From the NCBI RefSeq assembly GCF_029277445.1, contig NZ_CP119566.1:1552001-1616000 (forward strand): DNA of 64,000 bases, in the 5' to 3' direction. Positions within the stretch are counted from its first letter, which is position 1, and each line of letters starts with the position of its first letter. The position numbers were made by a program, and so were the translations under genes. The stretch is from Pararhizobium qamdonense. Lineage in GTDB: Bacteria; Pseudomonadota; Alphaproteobacteria; Rhizobiales; Rhizobiaceae. The notes below the pieces were generated by a model that saw only the letters and a program-made list of their open reading frames with translations, made no database searches and had not been told where the DNA came from. Of this stretch, positions 62,664-64,000 are shown in pieces.

Positions 62664-63514
62664 GACGCGAAGCCCCGCAAAAACTCGGCGATTACGGACC
62701 GCTGTTCTTTCCGGCGATGATGCTCATCGTCTTCTTCGTCGTGCCGTTTGCGACGATGATCGCCGTCTCCTTCTTCCAGCGCCAGCAGGGCGGCTTCTAC
62801 GTGCCGGCGTTCGAGCTCGCCAATTACCAGCGCTTCCTCAGCCTGTTCTTTGCCAATGTGCTGGGCTTCTCGCTGATGCTCGCGGTCACGGTGGCGATCT
62901 GCTGCGTCGTGCTCGCCGTTCCCTTCACCTATCTCCTGACCCGCATGGCCCGGAAGGTGCAGATCATCTGGCTGGTGGCGCTGCTGTCGGTTCTGTCGCT
63001 GTCCGAGGTTATTATCGGTTTTGCCTGGTCAACGCTGTTTTCGCGCACGGCCGGGATCACCAATCTTCTGGTCATGGCCGGTATCATGAGCGAGGCCAAG
63101 GCGCTGTTGCCGAGCTTCGGCGCGGTGCTGACCGGCATGGTCTACCAGGCCTTTCCCTACACGGTCCTCGTGCTTTATCCCGCACTGGTGCGGCTTGATC
63201 CAACACTCACCGAAGCGGCGAGAACGCTCGGCGCGTCGCCTATCAAGGCGTTCTTCACGGTCGTCATTCCAGCCCTTCGCAATACGATTACGGCGACGCT
63301 GATCATGGTGTTCATCTTCGCGCTCGGCTCCTATCTCCTGCCGCAGCTTCTCGGCCGGCCGCAGCACTGGACGCTGTCGGTGCTGATCACCGACCAGGCG
63401 ATCTACCAGTCGAACATGCCGTTTGCCGCAGCAATGGCGGTGTTTCTGGTGCTGGTGACGCTGGGGCTGGTCGCTTTGACCGTGCTTGCCGGACGCAAGG
63501 GAGAAGCGGCATGA
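62660..63514 (+). CDS. Spermidine/putrescine-type ABC importer permease (PotB-like)
   Basis: 284 residues with six membrane helices. The EAA loop is PTLTEAARTLGASPIKAFFT, near residue 190, and the first helix segment reads LFFPAMMLIVFFVVPFATMI. The ATG at 62660 lies within the ATPase stop (ATGA) and is preferred over an in-frame start 18 bases earlier. The last bases overlap the next permease gene. Confidence 0.9.
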   Translation: MRREAPQKLGDYGPLFFPAMMLIVFFVVPFATMIAVSFFQRQQGGFYVPAFELANYQRFLSLFFANVLGFSLMLAVTVAICCVVLAVPFTYLLTRMARKVQIIWLVALLSVLSLSEVIIGFAWSTLFSRTAGITNLLVMAGIMSEAKALLPSFGAVLTGMVYQAFPYTVLVLYPALVRLDPTLTEAARTLGASPIKAFFTVVIPALRNTITATLIMVFIFALGSYLLPQLLGRPQHWTLSVLITDQAIYQSNMPFAAAMAVFLVLVTLGLVALTVLAGRKGEAA

Positions 63515-64000
63515 CGGGGGCGCTGAGCAAAGTCTATTTCTTCCTGATCGGCCTGTTCCTGGCTGCGCCCATGATCGTCGTTGCCGGCGTGTCAGTGAAT
63601 GCCCGGCAGACGCTCGCCTTTCCGCCCAAGGGATTTTCGCTCTCCTGGTACGGCGAGATTTTCCTTAATCCGGAATGGCGCAATGCGCTGTTTGCCTCGC
63701 TGACGCTCGCCGTCCTGTCGGCCGCCCTGGCGGTTGCCATCGCGCTGCCGCTTGCCTGGTTCCTGTGGCGGCGGGTTGCGCCCTGGGCCAACATTTTCCA
63801 GCTTCTCGGCATCGCGCCGTTCACGCTGCCGCCCGTCATCACGGCGCTTGGCCTTTTGACCTTCTGGGCAACGACCGGTTTCTATGGCCAGCCCTGGACC
63901 GCCGTTGTCAGCCACGCGATCTTTTTCGTGACGCTGCCGCTGGTGACGCTGTCGCTCGGCTTTACCGCGATCGACCGCTCGCTGGTCGAGGCTGCGGCGA
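63511..64000 (+). CDS. Spermidine/putrescine-type ABC importer permease (PotC-like), truncated by the window end
   Basis: 163 residues are visible. The sequence has a first membrane helix (YFFLIGLFLAAPMIVVAGVS), the periplasmic-loop motif FPPKGFSLSWYGEIFLNPEW, and three or more further helices. The start of the EAA loop, IDRSLVEAAA, is the last thing seen. Four-base overlap with the PotB-like gene. The rest of the gene and any further operon genes lie beyond the window. Confidence 0.88.
   Translation, partial: MTGALSKVYFFLIGLFLAAPMIVVAGVSVNARQTLAFPPKGFSLSWYGEIFLNPEWRNALFASLTLAVLSAALAVAIALPLAWFLWRRVAPWANIFQLLGIAPFTLPPVITALGLLTFWATTGFYGQPWTAVVSHAIFFVTLPLVTLSLGFTAIDRSLVEAAA

Overview
The window reads as a piece of an alphaproteobacterial genome of the Rhizobium/Agrobacterium type. 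The evidence is high-GC coding bias, a very high density of ABC sugar, polyol and peptide uptake systems each paired with its own LacI or SorC regulator, an HWE-type histidine kinase, and several copies of GC-rich palindromic intergenic repeats of the mosaic kind common in rhizobia. No rRNA, tRNA, CRISPR array, transposase, integrase or phage gene was seen. This is inference from gene content; no search was run.

Layout. 1-2 kb: end of a peptide ABC operon on the minus strand. 2.3-6.4 kb: nucleotide-sugar dehydrogenase, a DUF3095 cyclase-like protein and two methyltransferases. 6.5-12.3 kb: LacI regulator divergent from a YtfQRT/YjfF-type sugar importer. 12.4-27.4 kb: a large co-directional polyol/sugar-alcohol cluster with a SorC regulator, a CUT1 importer with two different ATPases, two FGGY kinases, a 2-hydroxyacid dehydrogenase, two class II aldolases, a GlpD/EryB-like flavoprotein and a HAD protein, mostly joined by 1-4 base overlaps. 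27.4-35.1 kb: DUF993 protein divergent from LacI, Gfo/Idh oxidoreductase, CoA transferase, enoyl-CoA hydratase and aldehyde dehydrogenase. 35.4-46.8 kb: LacI regulator divergent from a GtsABC-like importer operon carrying two GMC oxidoreductases, an SDR, a Dabb protein and a glycerate kinase. 47-49.4 kb: single-domain response regulator convergent with a PAS/HWE kinase. 49.7-54.2 kb: transglutaminase-like protein, an unlisted 49-residue membrane peptide, aldehyde dehydrogenase and a DMT exporter. 54.2-64 kb: aminotransferase and LysR regulator divergent from a ureohydrolase followed by a PAAT-type importer without its own ATPase and a spermidine/putrescine-type importer that runs off the window end.

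How the parts work together. Four regulator/importer modules follow the same plan: a regulator with palindromic or repeated operator-like sites, a strongly ribosome-bound substrate-binding protein, a stable hairpin or palindromic repeat just after it, then permeases, ATPase and catabolic enzymes. The polyol cluster would take up a linear polyol or sugar, phosphorylate it, oxidise the phosphate ester with the flavoprotein and split the ketose phosphate with a class II aldolase. The substrate cannot be named from the sequence. The ureohydrolase cluster suggests uptake and hydrolysis of a guanidino compound.

The strongest candidates for undescribed biology are the polyol cluster with its asymmetric, partly degenerate ATPase pair (17.05-19.29 kb), the GtsABC/double-GMC operon (36.7-46.8 kb) and the ureohydrolase/two-transporter operon (56.7-64 kb).
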